NCBI GenBank assembly: GCA_965656445.1
Contig: CBFHKO010000009.1
Coordinates: 18,734-82,733 of the forward strand
DNA from: JAHEJA01 sp965656445
Lineage (GTDB): Bacteria; Pseudomonadota; Alphaproteobacteria; Rhodobacterales; Rhodobacteraceae
Reading direction: 5' to 3'
Length of the DNA stretch: 64,000 nt
A program made the translations under genes and the position numbers. The first letter of the stretch is position 1; every line of letters begins with the position of its first letter. A model generated the notes under the pieces. It had not been told where the DNA came from and did not search any database. It saw nothing but the letters and a program-made list of their open reading frames with translations. Shown in pieces: positions 44,107 to 54,104 of this stretch.

Positions 44107-45753
44107 TTGAACATATTGTTCATTATGTATGACCAACTCAGGTTCGATTACCTAAGTTGCGCAGGACATCCACATTTGCACACGCCGAACTTTGATCGAG
44201 TGGCGAATATGGGTGTGCGGTTTACGAATGCCTTTGTTCAATCGCCCGTCTGCGGTGGGTCGCGTATGTGTTTTTACACGGGGCGTTATGCGTCGTCGCA
44301 TGGGGCGCATTGGAACGGGTTTCCCCTGCGTGTTGGCGAAATGACAATGGGCGATCATCTTAGAAACGCGGGAATGGACGCTTGGCTCATCGGTAAAACC
44401 CATATGAAAGCCGATAGCGAAGGTATGGCGCGTCTTGGCCTCAGCCCAGATAGCGTGATTGGCGCGCGGCAGGCTGAATGTGGTTTTGATACGTGGATCC
44501 GCGATGACGGGTTATGGGGACTGGGTCCAGATGGGTGGTACGATGAAAAGCGCTCGCCCTATAACGAATATTTGAAATCTAAGGGATATGAGTCAGAAAA
44601 CCCTTGGGCCGATTTTGCCAATGCGGGCATCGATGGCGACAAAGTTGCCTCAGGTTGGATTTTCAGAAATGCGGATAAACCAGCGAATATCAAAGAAACT
44701 GATAGCGAAACACCTTGGCTGACGCGCAAGACCATTGAGTTTATGGACGCGATGCAGGGCAAAGATCCTTGGTGTGCGCATGTCAGCTATATAAAACCGC
44801 ATTGGCCCTATATTGTGCCAGCGCCGTATCACGACATGTTTGGCACCAACCACGTTCCTGCGCCAACGCGGGATGAGGTTGAACTTGAAAATCCACAGCC
44901 CGTATTTGGCGCCTATCAGCAAAACAAAATTGCTCAGGCCTTTCAAAAAGACGAGGTGAGGCAAAAGGTCATTCCCGCCTATATGGGATTGATCAAGCAA
45001 TGTGATGATCAATTGGGCCATATTCTTGATTACCTTGAAGAAACGGGACAGATCAAAGATACAATGATCGTTCTCACCTCGGATCACGGGGATTACTTGG
45101 GCGATCACTGGATGGGGGAAAAAGATCTTTTCCATGATCCGTCTGTCAAAATTCCCATGATCATCTATGATCCCCGAAGCGATTGTGACGCAACACGGGG
45201 CACAACTTGTGATGCTCTGGTTGAATCTATTGACCTCACAGCGACCTTCATCGAAGCGGCGGGGGGCACAGTTCCCGATCACATTGTTGAGGGCCGCAGC
45301 CTGTTGCCATGGTTGCAAGGGGAAACCCCCGATTGGCGGAAATATGCGATTAGTGAATACGATTACTCGGTTACGCCTCAGGCGGTGAAACTGGGTGTTG
45401 AACCAAGAGATGCGCGATTGTTTATGGTCTATGATGGCCGATACAAGATGATGCATGCTGAGGGTGGATTTCGCCCGATGCTTTTTGATTTGAAGAATGA
45501 TCCAGAGGAATTCCATGACCTCGCCAAGGGGAATGATCATCAAGACCAGATTGATCAACTTTACAAATACCTTGGTGAATGGGGACTGCGTATGAGCCAG
45601 CGGGTCACCAAATCCGAAGACGATATTCGGGCAATGCGCGGTCGATCCATGCGCCGCGGAATTCTACCGTTTCTCGCAGATGGCACAGAAGTCGATGAAG
45701 AGTTGCTGGAGAAATACAACGGCCCCGTAAAACAGAGGTTTATCGAGACATGA
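44107..45753 (+). CDS. Type I sulfatase / phosphonate monoester hydrolase-like enzyme
   Basis: 548 residues starting at TTG (AGGGAG about ten bases upstream). The alkaline-phosphatase-like fold is clear: metal-binding MYDQLRFD at the N-terminus and TSDHGDYLGDH later. The nucleophile site is C49-G-G-S-R53 (QSPVCGGSRMCFYTGR), whereas formylglycine sulfatases carry C-x-P/A-S/A-R; Gly replaces Pro/Ala. No signal peptide, so cytoplasmic. It would hydrolyse an imported sulfate ester. First gene of a rightward operon that overlaps the next gene by 4 bases. Confidence 0.88.
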   Translation: MNILFIMYDQLRFDYLSCAGHPHLHTPNFDRVANMGVRFTNAFVQSPVCGGSRMCFYTGRYASSHGAHWNGFPLRVGEMTMGDHLRNAGMDAWLIGKTHMKADSEGMARLGLSPDSVIGARQAECGFDTWIRDDGLWGLGPDGWYDEKRSPYNEYLKSKGYESENPWADFANAGIDGDKVASGWIFRNADKPANIKETDSETPWLTRKTIEFMDAMQGKDPWCAHVSYIKPHWPYIVPAPYHDMFGTNHVPAPTRDEVELENPQPVFGAYQQNKIAQAFQKDEVRQKVIPAYMGLIKQCDDQLGHILDYLEETGQIKDTMIVLTSDHGDYLGDHWMGEKDLFHDPSVKIPMIIYDPRSDCDATRGTTCDALVESIDLTATFIEAAGGTVPDHIVEGRSLLPWLQGETPDWRKYAISEYDYSVTPQAVKLGVEPRDARLFMVYDGRYKMMHAEGGFRPMLFDLKNDPEEFHDLAKGNDHQDQIDQLYKYLGEWGLRMSQRVTKSEDDIRAMRGRSMRRGILPFLADGTEVDEELLEKYNGPVKQRFIET

Positions 45754-47018
45754 CTGCACATCCCGATCTGATCGCTCAAGGCGAACAAACGCGTAAAGAC
45801 ATCATCGAACTGGCGCCTGGTATTTGGACGGCTGTTGGCTATGCGGCCTCAACAGTGCATATGATCGAAGGGGCGACCACTGTCACGATCATTGATACAA
45901 CGGAAACAACGCAAGCGGCTGAAAATATTTTGGCTGAATTTCGCAAACTCACGGACAAACCCGTTGCACGTATCATCCTGACGCATAGCCATCGCGATCA
46001 CATTTCAGGGGCGACTATTTTTAACGAAGGTCAAGATATTCCAATTCTGGCCTCTCACCTGTTTAAATCAGACCTTGTCGATGTAGATGACACTATAATT
46101 GCGCCAAACGCGGCCTTGATGCGCCGCACTAAAATGCAATTTGGGATTGGCCTGCCCAATGATCAACGCATTAGCCTCGGCGTTGGCCCAGGTGATCGTC
46201 CGATGAAAGGCATGGGCGCAGGTTTCCTGCCACCCACCGACCTCATTGAGCAAGACTGCGACATTGATCTAGATGGGGTGAGCGCACGCTTGATCCATGC
46301 TCCAGGTGAAACAGATGATCACATGGTGGTTTGGTTGCCCGATCATGAAATTTTATTTTGTGGGGATAATTGGTATCACGCCTTTCCCAACCTCTACGCG
46401 ATCCGCGGCACACCTTATCGCGATTTTCAGGCATGGGCGAATACATTGACCATGTTGTCCGAGTTAAACGCCAAGACATTGGCCGCAGGTCACACACGGC
46501 CAGTTTTTGGCGCGCAAAATGTTCATGAGGTTTTGACGTCAACCCGTGATGCCATTGTGCATGTGATGCAATTTACGGCGGACGGTTTGGACAAAGGTTT
46601 GTCATTGGATGACATCTGTTCAACCCTCTCTTTGCCAGATGCAATCGCAGACAAGCCGTGGCTCAAGGAATTTTATGGCAAAGCAAGCTGGTCCGCACGC
46701 GCCTTTGCCGTTGGGACATTAGGTTGGTATGATGGCAATCCGACACATCTGGGAACTCTATCAAGCTCGACACGCGCCGCACATATGGCGCAGTTGGCAG
46801 GGGGTGTAGACAAATTATTACACCAAGCAGAGCAAACAGATGACATGCAGTGGCGGTTGGAATTATGCGATCATCTCTTGGCCCTTAATGAACCTGTCGA
46901 AGAGTTTAAGGCGCAGACCCTAGAGGAACTGGCAGAAGTTGAAATCAACGCCACCGCGCGCAATACATATTTCTCAGCTGCGCAGCAATTGCGCCAAATC
47001 GCAAAGAGCCGATCATGA
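45750..47018 (+). CDS. MBL-fold alkyl sulfatase (type III)
   Basis: 422 residues. The metal site H79-S-H81-R-D83-H84 starts the metallo-beta-lactamase fold, followed by an AlkSulf dimerisation segment (FAVGTLGWYDGNPTHLG). The family hydrolyses primary or secondary alkyl sulfates (SdsA1-like). Translationally coupled both to the sulfatase before and to the TRAP permease after (4-base overlaps). Exact substrate unknown. Confidence 0.88.
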   Translation: MTAHPDLIAQGEQTRKDIIELAPGIWTAVGYAASTVHMIEGATTVTIIDTTETTQAAENILAEFRKLTDKPVARIILTHSHRDHISGATIFNEGQDIPILASHLFKSDLVDVDDTIIAPNAALMRRTKMQFGIGLPNDQRISLGVGPGDRPMKGMGAGFLPPTDLIEQDCDIDLDGVSARLIHAPGETDDHMVVWLPDHEILFCGDNWYHAFPNLYAIRGTPYRDFQAWANTLTMLSELNAKTLAAGHTRPVFGAQNVHEVLTSTRDAIVHVMQFTADGLDKGLSLDDICSTLSLPDAIADKPWLKEFYGKASWSARAFAVGTLGWYDGNPTHLGTLSSSTRAAHMAQLAGGVDKLLHQAEQTDDMQWRLELCDHLLALNEPVEEFKAQTLEELAEVEINATARNTYFSAAQQLRQIAKSRS

Positions 47019-49099
47019 ACGAGACGACTGCACAGCCACATCTTCAAAAAAGAGTCGCGGATTTCGCTGCTTTTTGTTTTGTGCTTGTTATTGTTATATA
47101 TGCCGCCTCTGGCCCTATTGGTGAATTTGTCCGTTGGTTCATTGAAACGACGACCGCTGATTTCGAAGAGCTCTCGCGCCGTGACCAACGCGCGCTCTAT
47201 AAATCCCATTGGCTGGGTGCGTCCTACCGTGCCTTTGAGCAAACGGTCCTTCTACCGACAGGGATGATCTTGGGCTTGCCCATTGTGTTTGGCTTTGTGA
47301 TTGTGTCTTTGACATTGCATCGAGCTGAATGGATAAACTGGGCCTTGTCATTGGCCATCGTTGTTGTCCTTGGGTTCTGGATTGCGAATTTATTTGCGAT
47401 TGATGGGGGGCTGTTACCCTCTGCGCAACCGCGCGATTTTGTGCTGTTTCCAATTATTACATTGATCACCCTATACTTGACATGGCGATTTTTTGGCGGC
47501 TTCATTGTCGGGTTTTGTCTCTTTTGGCTGATCTATTTCTTTGTGCGGGGCTTGCTGCCTGACTGGACAGGAATTTTTGCCGGATCCGAAAGTACCTTTG
47601 CCCAAAGCATGCGCTCTATGGTGTTGAATTTTTGGGCGCAGACAGGCGGTATGTTTGGGCAGCCTATTCAAGTTGTCTCTGGCAACGTGTTGATTTTCAT
47701 CGTCTTTGGTGCTGTGTTGATGGCCTCGGGGGCGGGCACGTTATTGATGAAGATCGCCAATCGTGTGACAGGCGGATTAACGGGCGGTGCGGCCCATGCG
47801 GCGGTGGCCTCATCGGCGCTCTTTGGGACTTTGTCTGGGGCGGCGATTTCAAATGTTGTCTCAACGGGGGTTATGACAATTCCCGTTATCAAACGGTCTG
47901 GATTTAAACCCGCCTTTGCCGCCGCTGTCGAAGCGGCAGCCTCGACCGGGGGGCAAATTATGCCGCCGGTGATGGGGGTCGTTGCGTTCTTTGTCGCGGG
48001 GCAGATTGGGTTAGAATACCGATATATCGTCGTTGCGGCCATTGTGCCGGCAGCTCTGTTTTATCTTGGCATTTTCATGACCGTCTACTTTGAGGCCCGT
48101 CGCCAAGGTGTCGGACCATTACCGAGTGATCAAAGACCAAAATTGACTGGCCGCGAATTGGTGCAGTGTTTGGTGTTCATTATTCCTGTTTCAATTTTGA
48201 GCTATTACCTATTTGCTCAACCCTCGGTTCTCAAAGCTGGATTTTACGGGTTTGTTGCGGCGCTCTCGTGTTCGTTGATTTTGTTCCCTGAGTTTCGCAA
48301 TGGGTCCAAAATTTATCGGGCCTTTGTCGATGGGGGTCGTATGGCGGCGATGATCATTGTGATCGTGGCGGCCATTGGTTTGATTGTCGGGTTGATCCAA
48401 GTGTCTGGGTTCTCGGGTCGATTGTCATTATTGTTGGCCCAACTGTCCAATGGCCCGTTGTTTGTGACATTGATTGTTGTGGCACTGGGATCCATCGTTT
48501 TGGGCATGGGACTACCCCCTGGGGCGACGTATTTTATCATCGTCATCGCTCTATCATCGGGGATTGAGGCCGTGGGTGTGGCCCCCTTAACGTTGCATCT
48601 TTTCGTGGTGTTCTTTGCGGTGATGTCAACGGTGACCCCGCCTGTGGCACTCGCGGCCTTTGCCGCCGCGCCCATTGCAGGAGCAAACCCGATGCACACA
48701 GGCATGCAGGCTGCTCGTTTGTCATTAGCAGGTTTCTTAATTCCATTCGTGTTCGTCTATCACCCAGCGATCTTGTACAAACTTCAGATGGTCTTTGTTT
48801 GGTTTGGAGATGATTTGCCGAAAAGCTCGGCGATGATTGATGTGACAACGGTCACATGGTTTGATTTGGGCTGGATTGTCGGGGCCTTTGCTGTTGCGAT
48901 GTGGATGCTGAGCACAGCTTTGACAGGCTATGAAAAGAACAAACTCTTTACAAGTGAACGTATATTGCGCGTGGTGGTCGGGCTTTTGGTGTTGTTGCCA
49001 AATATGACCATCGCAGTCCCTGCATTGGGCGGCGCAATTATTTTGATCATAGCACATAGGTATTTAAACGGAGAGCCATCAAGTATTGATGCAAACTAA
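47015..49099 (+). CDS. TRAP transporter fused permease (4TM/12TM, TAXI type)
   Basis: 694 residues, mostly hydrophobic, with the fused DctQ-DctM layout of TAXI-type TRAP transporters (EAAASTGGQIMPPVMGVVAF, GLPPGATYFIIVIALSSG). It works with the TAXI receptor encoded next. Context with two sulfatases suggests a sulfate-ester substrate; inference. Confidence 0.93.
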   Translation: MNETTAQPHLQKRVADFAAFCFVLVIVIYAASGPIGEFVRWFIETTTADFEELSRRDQRALYKSHWLGASYRAFEQTVLLPTGMILGLPIVFGFVIVSLTLHRAEWINWALSLAIVVVLGFWIANLFAIDGGLLPSAQPRDFVLFPIITLITLYLTWRFFGGFIVGFCLFWLIYFFVRGLLPDWTGIFAGSESTFAQSMRSMVLNFWAQTGGMFGQPIQVVSGNVLIFIVFGAVLMASGAGTLLMKIANRVTGGLTGGAAHAAVASSALFGTLSGAAISNVVSTGVMTIPVIKRSGFKPAFAAAVEAAASTGGQIMPPVMGVVAFFVAGQIGLEYRYIVVAAIVPAALFYLGIFMTVYFEARRQGVGPLPSDQRPKLTGRELVQCLVFIIPVSILSYYLFAQPSVLKAGFYGFVAALSCSLILFPEFRNGSKIYRAFVDGGRMAAMIIVIVAAIGLIVGLIQVSGFSGRLSLLLAQLSNGPLFVTLIVVALGSIVLGMGLPPGATYFIIVIALSSGIEAVGVAPLTLHLFVVFFAVMSTVTPPVALAAFAAAPIAGANPMHTGMQAARLSLAGFLIPFVFVYHPAILYKLQMVFVWFGDDLPKSSAMIDVTTVTWFDLGWIVGAFAVAMWMLSTALTGYEKNKLFTSERILRVVVGLLVLLPNMTIAVPALGGAIILIIAHRYLNGEPSSIDAN

Positions 49100-49123
49100 A
49101 CGCAAAACATCAGGGAGGATATA

Positions 49124-50098
49124 ATGCGTAAATTAACTCTAGCGGCAGCCGCCGTAACGGCGATCTTAGGTGGATCGCTACAGGCCGAAACACTAAAGAT
49201 GCAGACCATCGCACCAAGTCTTAGTGCGGCGATCACCATGGCAACCTTTGCCAATATCGTAAACGACAATGTTGAAGGTATCGACATCGAAGTGTCTGGT
49301 GGCGGTGCGGCAACCTTGCACATGGTTGAAGTTGCCCGTGGCAATCTTGATTTGTCCATGACCAGCCCAGTTGTTTACAACCTCATGTCAGGCGGCAAGG
49401 CGATGTATGCCAAAACGCCAGAAGCACCAGAGTTGGCCAGCAACTTGAAACTCTTGATGTGGTATCCCTATGGCCCGTACCACTTTACAGTACGCGCCGA
49501 TAGCGACATCCAAACATTGGACGATCTTGAAGGTACAACAGTTTTCTTGGGTCCAACTGGCGGTGGTGCGTTTAATGGTGCCAAGGGGTGGATTGCTTCC
49601 ACAACTGGTCTTGTTGCTGGTGAAGACTATGAGGCGATCAAGGCCAACTGGCAAACAGGCTACCAAGCGTTCTTGGACGGTAAGATCGACATGTATGTCA
49701 ACGGCTGCTTGGATCCTTGTGGTCAATTCATTCAGATCACTGAAACAGAGGAAATCCGTTTCATCCAACCAGAGGATAAAACAGGTGAAGCCGTTGATAA
49801 ATTCCTAGGCAAGTTCCGCTATTACGAAGATATTCCAGCGGGTCTTTATGATGGGCAGAAAAACGATGCCACAACAGAGTCATGGGGAACAAATGTTGGT
49901 ATCGGTGTGCGCGGAGATTTGGACGAGGATACCGTTTATCAAATCACCAAAGCATTCTGGGAGAACCTCGATAGTGTAACGTCTGATGCACCTTGGGCCT
50001 CTGTTTTGAACGTCAAACATTCTGTTCAAAAACTCGGCATGATTGATCTGCACCCAGGTGCGGCGCGCTATTATAAAGAAGTTGGCGCAATCGAGTAA
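49124..50098 (+). CDS. TAXI-family TRAP substrate-binding protein
   Basis: 324 residues with a Sec signal (1-22, ending SLQAET). The ligand domain has the GGGAATLHMVEVARGNLDLS and FLGPTGGGAFNGAKGW segments of TAXI receptors. GGGAGG before the ATG. Last gene of the sulfatase-transport operon; a terminator follows. Confidence 0.92.
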   Translation: MRKLTLAAAAVTAILGGSLQAETLKMQTIAPSLSAAITMATFANIVNDNVEGIDIEVSGGGAATLHMVEVARGNLDLSMTSPVVYNLMSGGKAMYAKTPEAPELASNLKLLMWYPYGPYHFTVRADSDIQTLDDLEGTTVFLGPTGGGAFNGAKGWIASTTGLVAGEDYEAIKANWQTGYQAFLDGKIDMYVNGCLDPCGQFIQITETEEIRFIQPEDKTGEAVDKFLGKFRYYEDIPAGLYDGQKNDATTESWGTNVGIGVRGDLDEDTVYQITKAFWENLDSVTSDAPWASVLNVKHSVQKLGMIDLHPGAARYYKEVGAIE

Positions 50099-50106
50099 TG
50101 ATCTTT

Positions 50107-50137
50107 GTGACGCCGGTGAAAACTGGCGTCACGTTTT
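50107..50137 (+). terminator. Rho-independent terminator of the sulfatase operon
   Basis: GTGACGCC / GGCGTCAC stem extended by GT/AC, loop GAAA region, then GTTTT; 9 bases after the TAXI receptor stop. Confidence 0.85.
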
Positions 50138-50188
50138 CCATACTAAGTTAAATTGGCTGCGCGAGACATTCGCGCAAAGGAAAAAGCT

Positions 50189-51370
50189 ATGTCAAAATTA
50201 GGTACCGACATCATTGGCTCTTCTGGAGTGGCCCCGTTTTTTAAGGTCGCTAATCCTGAGGGTCTGGGAATAAACGCACCGCAAAATCGCTAGGGGGATG
50301 CGCTCCGGACCTGTGTTCGTTCACTTTCAGGTTTTCAAAAAGAGGCGCTCGTGCGTTCGGCTCTGACTGGGGATGTTTGGCGGCTTGTGAGTGATGAGGG
50401 GCCTTATCTCAACGGTCATGATGCTGCGCCCTGTCCTTTGGCGTTTTTGAGTACTGGCATGGTTGCTAGTTTCATGAATGAAATTTTGGCACTGGCAAAA
50501 TTGCGGAATGTTGAAATTCGCAAACTGAAACTGATTCAGGACAATTTTTACACAATGAAAGGGTCGATGCCCAAACGCACGATGGTGGGTGGAGCGGAAA
50601 ACATTGAGCTTCAGGTTGAAATTGACTGTGATCTTGATGATAGCGCCTTGAACGACTTTTTGATCCAAGCCACTTATGCGTCGCCGTTGAATGGCTTGAT
50701 GCGGGGTCAGTTGGATAGCCTGTTTAAGTTGTCAAAAAATGGCCAGGAGCTGCCCACGAACGTCGCCCAAGAATTAAAAGGCGATCTCCTAGCTGATCCA
50801 GGTGATCAGTTCCAAAACACGACCGTTACTCCGTCGGATTTTGACTTGGTTGGTCCTGTTGGGATCACACCTAAGAAAGACGTGCCCAAGGGAACAGTCA
50901 GCGGCGGATCATCCCTTACTGATGAACAAGATCGTCGTTTGAATATCGGTGCCATTGCAGTGATGCGTGAGGATGGTCTCAAAGAAATCCAACAAATGCA
51001 GTATTCGCCGCATGGAACATCCTTTAAATTTCTAAGTTCAGAAGACGGACGCGCGCCTGATGCCAATTCACTGATCAGTGCAGGCATAGGTTTTTGTTTC
51101 ATGACCCAATTTGGGCGGTTCGTCTCTATGTTGAAATTGGATTTATCCGATTATCGCATCATCCAGGATACACATTTCAGCCTAGGTGGGGCGTCGGGGA
51201 ACACTGGCAAAGCGGGGGAAGCAGACCCCATTGAAACGCATGTCTATTTGGAAACGGGAGAAAGCGATGCTGTTGCTCAAGAGATGCTTGATATCTCCGA
51301 ACAGACCTGTTTCCTACACGCGTTTTGCCGAACTGATCTAAAAACCAAACTTAAAATTGTGAGGGTATGA
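50189..51370 (+). pseudogene. OsmC-like double-domain protein gene, amber-interrupted near the 5' end
   Basis: ATG 50189 (with AAAGGA upstream) opens a frame of 34 codons that ends in TAG 50291-50293; the same frame continues without another stop to 51370. Downstream of the TAG comes DALRTCVRSLSGFQKEALV and then two OsmC-like halves (to about residue 200, and from the second SSLTDEQ to the end, with Cys in GIGFCFMTQFG and TCFLHAFC). The downstream part could be started at GTG 50351 (GAGG just before) as a shortened 339-residue protein. OsmC proteins act as peroxidases or on organic hydroperoxides; function here unknown. SDR gene follows with overlap. Whether the amber is real or a sequencing slip cannot be told. 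Confidence 0.6.
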
Positions 51371-52143
51371 CGATGCGCGTTGCATTAACAGGCGGGGCCA
51401 CAGGCATTGGCGCGGCGGTTGCTGAAAAACTAATGTCAGCAGGCCATGACGTCGTTGCCTTTGATATTTCAGAGCCGTCTCAACCCGTAACACAATGGAT
51501 TCAGACAGATCTGAGCGATCCAACATCAATCGCCAGTGCATTAGACAGTGCAACGGGCACCTTTGATGCTTTGATTAATAACGCAGGTTTGCCACCCCGT
51601 GAGGGATTGGAGATCACCATTTTGCAAGTGAATTTCTTTGGCATGCGTGCGTTTTTGACGGGTATGTTAGACAAACTTAATCCTGGGGCGTCCATTGTGA
51701 ACACGGCCTCACGCGCCGGTGCGATGTGGCGTGATAACTTGGATGAGGTAAAAGCGCTTATGGCGCTTGATCCACAAGATCTGTCAGACTTCATTGCCTC
51801 ACGTTCGATGGATGCAACCCGCGCATATAATCTGTCCAAAGAGGCCGTCATCGTTTTGACGATGGCCCAAACAGAGGCAATGATCCAACGTGGATTGCGG
51901 ATGAATTCAGTTAGCCCTGCCGCAGTGAGCACAGGAATATTGGATGATTTCACCAAGGCCTTTGGCCCAAAAGTTGCGAAAAATATTGCGCGGGCGGGAC
52001 GACCAGGAATGCCTGAGGAAATCGCTGATATCATTTTGTTCTTGGCCTCAGCGCAAAGCGCATGGATCAAAGGCCAAGACATTACAATCGATGGCGGCAT
52101 GAGCGCCATGGGAATGACTGACATGATGGGCTTGCCTCGCTAG
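51367..52143 (+). CDS. SDR family, coniferyl-alcohol-dehydrogenase-like
   Basis: 258 residues: GGATGIGAA at the N-terminus, NNAG, a Ser in NTASRAG and YNLSKEA (Tyr-x3-Lys). It resembles 3-alpha-hydroxysteroid / coniferyl alcohol dehydrogenase-type SDRs. Overlaps the OsmC-like gene by 4 bases and precedes an aldehyde dehydrogenase gene, so an alcohol-to-aldehyde-to-acid route is plausible. Substrate not shown. Confidence 0.82.
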   Translation: MTMRVALTGGATGIGAAVAEKLMSAGHDVVAFDISEPSQPVTQWIQTDLSDPTSIASALDSATGTFDALINNAGLPPREGLEITILQVNFFGMRAFLTGMLDKLNPGASIVNTASRAGAMWRDNLDEVKALMALDPQDLSDFIASRSMDATRAYNLSKEAVIVLTMAQTEAMIQRGLRMNSVSPAAVSTGILDDFTKAFGPKVAKNIARAGRPGMPEEIADIILFLASAQSAWIKGQDITIDGGMSAMGMTDMMGLPR

Positions 52144-52173
52144 CCGAGGGGAGCCGCTACAAAGGAGCGTAAG

Positions 52174-53661
52174 ATGGGAATTCAAAACCTAACCGTCACA
52201 ACCAATCTATACATCGACGGGGATGAGAGACCTGCGCAAAATGGGCGCAGCTATGAGTTATATAATCCTGCGCGCCCCACTGAGTTGGTCGGTCACGCCG
52301 CGGCGGCCTCCCATGAAGATGTGGATCAAGCGGTCCAAGCGGCCCATCGCGCCTTTGCTGCATGGTCGGCACTTAGCCATAGTGAGCGCGCCGCAAAACT
52401 AAGGGCTGTTGCTCAGGCTTTGTCTGCGGATGAAGAGGACATCAGCAATAGATCGCGCCTCTTTACCCGTGAACATGGCAAAATCATCAAAGAAACCCTG
52501 ATGGAGATGTCCCGCCTTGGTCATCGCTTTATCCAAGTGGCCGATTATGCGGACCGCTTGGCCAAGGATGAGGAAATCGCAGGGGGACAATTCGATACAT
52601 TGGTCATGCGTCAGGCGCGCGGTGTAGCTGCTTTGATCGTGCCATGGAACTGGCCGCTTTCGATTTTGGGGGCAAAACTGCCGCAGGCCTTGTTAGCGGG
52701 CAACACTGTGGTTGTGAAGCCATCGCAGAACTCTGCCCTCGCCCCGATGCAAACCCTTAAGATTATTGCAAGCCTGCTGCCGCCAGGCGTTGTGAATGTC
52801 ATATCGGGATCGGCATCGGAAATTGGCGATAGCTTAGTGGGCCATCCTTTGGTGCGTACTGTCAATTTCACGGGATCCGTCGGAATTGGCCGCCATGTCA
52901 TGAAAGTGGCCGCCGATAATATCACACCAGTGACGTTAGAGTTGGGCGGAAACGATGCTGCGATTGTCCTCGAAGACGCGGAATTTGACGCGCAGACATT
53001 TTTCAAAATGTACAAAGGGGCATTCGCCTCAACTGGACAAATTTGCATGGCGATGAAGCGGCTTTATGTGCACGAGTCGCGCTATGACGAAGTGGTCGAT
53101 GGTATGCTTGCCGCGTGCAATAGTACAGTTGTCGGGGATGGTTTGTTACCAGAAACAACGATGGGGCCGCTCAACAATGCCAAGCAGCTCAAAGTTGTGA
53201 CAGACATGATCGACGAGGCGCGCGCAAAAGGCGCGGATGTCAATGAATGCGGTCAGGTCCCAGATGAAGAACTCTATCAGGGCGGTGGATATTTCCAAAA
53301 ACCAACATTGGTTTTGAATGCCGATGACGACCTATCCGTTGTGCGGGAGGAACAATTTGGTCCAGCTCTGCCCATCATGAAATTCAAAACGGATCAAGAA
53401 GCCATCGCACGTGCCAACGATAGCGAATTTGGCCTCTGTTCGTCCGTGTGGACACCGGACGCTGAACGCGCGGTTGCGATATCGCGCCAGCTTGAGGCGG
53501 GCTATACCTATTTGAATGGTCATGGCCCAATGGCCCAAGATGGGTTTGGTCCCTTTGGCGGATTTAAAAACTCTGGAATTGGGCGCAATCTGGGTTACGA
53601 CGGTGTCTTGGGCTTTACCGAAGCGCATTCAATTTCAGGGCCAGCTGGATTTTTACTGTAG
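52174..53661 (+). CDS. Aldehyde dehydrogenase
   Basis: 495 residues, ALDH superfamily: general-base Glu in LELGGNDA, catalytic Cys in TGQICMAM. AAAGGAG precedes the ATG. As neighbour of the SDR gene it may oxidise the aldehyde so produced, for example an aromatic one. Last gene of its operon. Confidence 0.9.
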   Translation: MGIQNLTVTTNLYIDGDERPAQNGRSYELYNPARPTELVGHAAAASHEDVDQAVQAAHRAFAAWSALSHSERAAKLRAVAQALSADEEDISNRSRLFTREHGKIIKETLMEMSRLGHRFIQVADYADRLAKDEEIAGGQFDTLVMRQARGVAALIVPWNWPLSILGAKLPQALLAGNTVVVKPSQNSALAPMQTLKIIASLLPPGVVNVISGSASEIGDSLVGHPLVRTVNFTGSVGIGRHVMKVAADNITPVTLELGGNDAAIVLEDAEFDAQTFFKMYKGAFASTGQICMAMKRLYVHESRYDEVVDGMLAACNSTVVGDGLLPETTMGPLNNAKQLKVVTDMIDEARAKGADVNECGQVPDEELYQGGGYFQKPTLVLNADDDLSVVREEQFGPALPIMKFKTDQEAIARANDSEFGLCSSVWTPDAERAVAISRQLEAGYTYLNGHGPMAQDGFGPFGGFKNSGIGRNLGYDGVLGFTEAHSISGPAGFLL

Positions 53662-53783
53662 AGGGTTCTCAGTTCGGGGGTAATCCAAGCTATGCTATTT
53701 CTGCATGGCGAGTTTTCCAAACGGGCTGAGGTAACTGGGCCTCTAATGGGCTATATCCCTTTCATCAACTGAAAGGAAATATC

Positions 53784-54002
53784 ATGTTGAAAGCTCTCTA
53801 CCGCTCAATAATCGTCGCTCAAACAGCACGCGCAACATCGCAAGCTTTGAACTTTTTGTCAGATGATCAACTGGCCGAATTGGGTCTCACTCGTGAGTCA
53901 TTTGTGGATGCGAACGTCAAACAAGTCCTCGCGCAGTTCGAAGCTGAGGATGCGTCTAAACAGTATGTGACTGTGAATGCCAATTTGGTTGGCGCTGTAT
54001 AA
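53784..54002 (+). CDS. DUF1127-type small protein
   Basis: 72 residues with the family signature FLSDDQLAELGLTRESF. GAAAGG before the ATG. Members are short, often stress-related; role unknown. Own transcription unit. Confidence 0.8.
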   Translation: MLKALYRSIIVAQTARATSQALNFLSDDQLAELGLTRESFVDANVKQVLAQFEAEDASKQYVTVNANLVGAV

Positions 54003-54104
54003 TTTAAAAATTGCGACATTTGTTCGTCACTCTTTCTTTAACCGTTGATAACCTCGTGCAATAGTGGTGGTATCAAGGGCGAAAACAATAGGATTGAGAG
54101 ACGC

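Noticed and set aside
44650..45558. 302-codon ORF on the minus strand inside the sulfatase gene
   Set aside because: Shadow of a conserved sulfatase frame; no recognisable domain.
21600..50293. Pyrrolysine or general amber recoding (two in-frame TAG codons and an MttB-family gene)
   Set aside because: The MttB-like gene has no internal TAG, no Pyl genes are in the window, and many intact genes (ilvD, oxyR, pobA, the SDR and ALDH) end with TAG. Point mutations or reading errors are simpler.
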